64,000 nucleotides of DNA from an uncultured Clostridia bacterium (GTDB lineage Bacteria; Bacillota; Clostridia; TANB77; CAG-508): the NCBI GenBank assembly GCA_934130935.1, contig CAKOYQ010000004.1, forward strand, positions 45,172 to 109,171. The letters run 5' to 3'. Position numbers and translations under genes: made by a program. Positions 63,465-64,000 of the stretch are shown piece by piece (position 1 is the stretch's first letter; every line of letters starts with the position of its first letter). The notes beneath the pieces are model-generated. The model was not told the DNA's origin. It did no database searches and saw only the letters and a list, made by a program, of their open reading frames with translations.

Positions 63465-63899
63465 TTATTTATTGGTTTTTATACCTTCTTCTAACAATTT
63501 TTCAAATATTGTATATATTTTTTCATTCTTCTTTTTTATATTTATTGGTCTTAAAGTTTTATCCGTAAAACAATGTTTTGTCCAAGCATTTATAACAATT
63601 TTTTCTGTCTTTTTATCAATAACATTATAAGTTACTGTCATTCTTACTCCATTAAATTCAGTTATTTTAGGTTCTATTGTAATTATATCTCCACTTGTTA
63701 TATGATATTTGTATTTACAATTGACTTCTAATGTTGGAATAGTATAACCTAATTCTTCTAATTTTTCCATTGATATATTCAGTTCTTCTAACCATCTGCA
63801 TCTTGCCTCTTCTAAAAATCTTATATAATTTGAATGATGAACTACTCCCATTTTATCTGTTTCATAATAGTTTATTTTTCTAGTATATGAAAAACTCAT
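63465..63899 (-). CDS. Acyl-CoA thioesterase, YbgC/FadM hot-dog family
   Basis: 144 residues: INYYETDKMGVVHHSNYIRF holds the D-x4-V-x2-S-x-Y active-site pattern of YbgC-like thioesterases, then FLEEARCRWLEELNI. It cleaves acyl-CoA thioesters in the cytoplasm. Substrate length is unknown. GGAGGGGAAAAG precedes the ATG at 63899; the next upstream gene runs off the window. Confidence 0.85.
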   Translation of the reverse strand: MSFSYTRKINYYETDKMGVVHHSNYIRFLEEARCRWLEELNISMEKLEELGYTIPTLEVNCKYKYHITSGDIITIEPKITEFNGVRMTVTYNVIDKKTEKIVINAWTKHCFTDKTLRPINIKKKNEKIYTIFEKLLEEGIKTNK

Positions 63900-63945
63900 C
63901 TTTTCCCCTCCAATTCAAACAAGAAATTACTATTTGCATTTATCT

Positions 63946-64000
63946 TTACTTTGTCAATTGATAACTTTGTTCTATCAATTCTTTTACTAAATCCTCGTCC
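63946..64000 (-). CDS. C-terminal end of a gene continuing beyond the window, possibly MmcQ/YjbR-like
   Basis: Only DEDLVKELIEQSYQLTK before TAA at 63946-63948. The ELIEQSYxL ending resembles MmcQ/YjbR-family proteins. With 17 residues the call is weak; another frame across the same bases is also open. Confidence 0.35.
   Translation of the reverse strand, partial: DEDLVKELIEQSYQLTK

Overview
The window is very AT-rich Firmicutes DNA. Shine-Dalgarno sites are strong, coding is dense, genes are almost all on the minus strand, and AGA dominates arginine. A dipicolinate synthase B gene, a TauT-type transporter, sortase-anchored proteins and a Tn1549-like module suggest a spore-forming, probably gut-associated uncultivated Clostridia. 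That placement is inference; no rRNA is present.

Layout. 1-13.3 kb is part of an integrative element: a large methylase/helicase-type protein running off the left edge, a thioester/SpaA-repeat adhesin, a membrane-anchored protein, ParB, ParA and small accessory ORFs. A compact convergent small-peptide/antisense-RNA locus sits at 5.0-5.3 kb. 13.3-15.5 kb is a gene-poor, repeat-bearing boundary with a truncated HAD gene and a 48-nt tRNA-like fold. 15.5-25.4 kb is a type II fatty-acid operon: acyl-CoA synthetase, birA, fabD, fabG, fabF, accB, fabZ, accC, accD, accA, fabI. 25.6-34 kb is accessory: a RhuM-Fic gene between direct repeats, two PD-(D/E)XK nucleases, a Cas4/DUF2779 nuclease, an AAA+ ATPase and a WYL regulator. 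34-48 kb holds GNAT, LiaG/LiaF-like proteins, ZIP, an ABC exporter with a TetR regulator, zeta-type kinases, a tyrosine recombinase, spoVFB, a penicillin-binding protein and a PHP phosphoesterase. 48-64 kb holds three small GC-richer foreign cassettes, hemolysin III, hisS, a dispersed and broken TauT transporter, an SGNH hydrolase, an amidoligase with nine 29-residue repeats, a large serine recombinase, two NPKTG surface proteins and a thioesterase.

The main discovery is a recoding signal. Five genes (methylase, accD, fabD, RhuM-Fic, LiaG-like) are each broken by one extra base, and in all five the break is an in-frame CGG followed by A. Skipping the C reads GGA as a conserved glycine and restores the full protein. 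A manual scan of about 18,000 other native codons found no further in-frame CGG, although CGU, CGC and CGA are used as arginine. CGG occurs as an ordinary codon only in the three foreign cassettes. The simplest reading is that CGG is unassigned or read as the quadruplet CGGA (Gly), with +1 frameshifting in essential genes such as accD and fabD.

All coordinates and motif calls were made by eye; family names rest on recognised motifs, not database searches.
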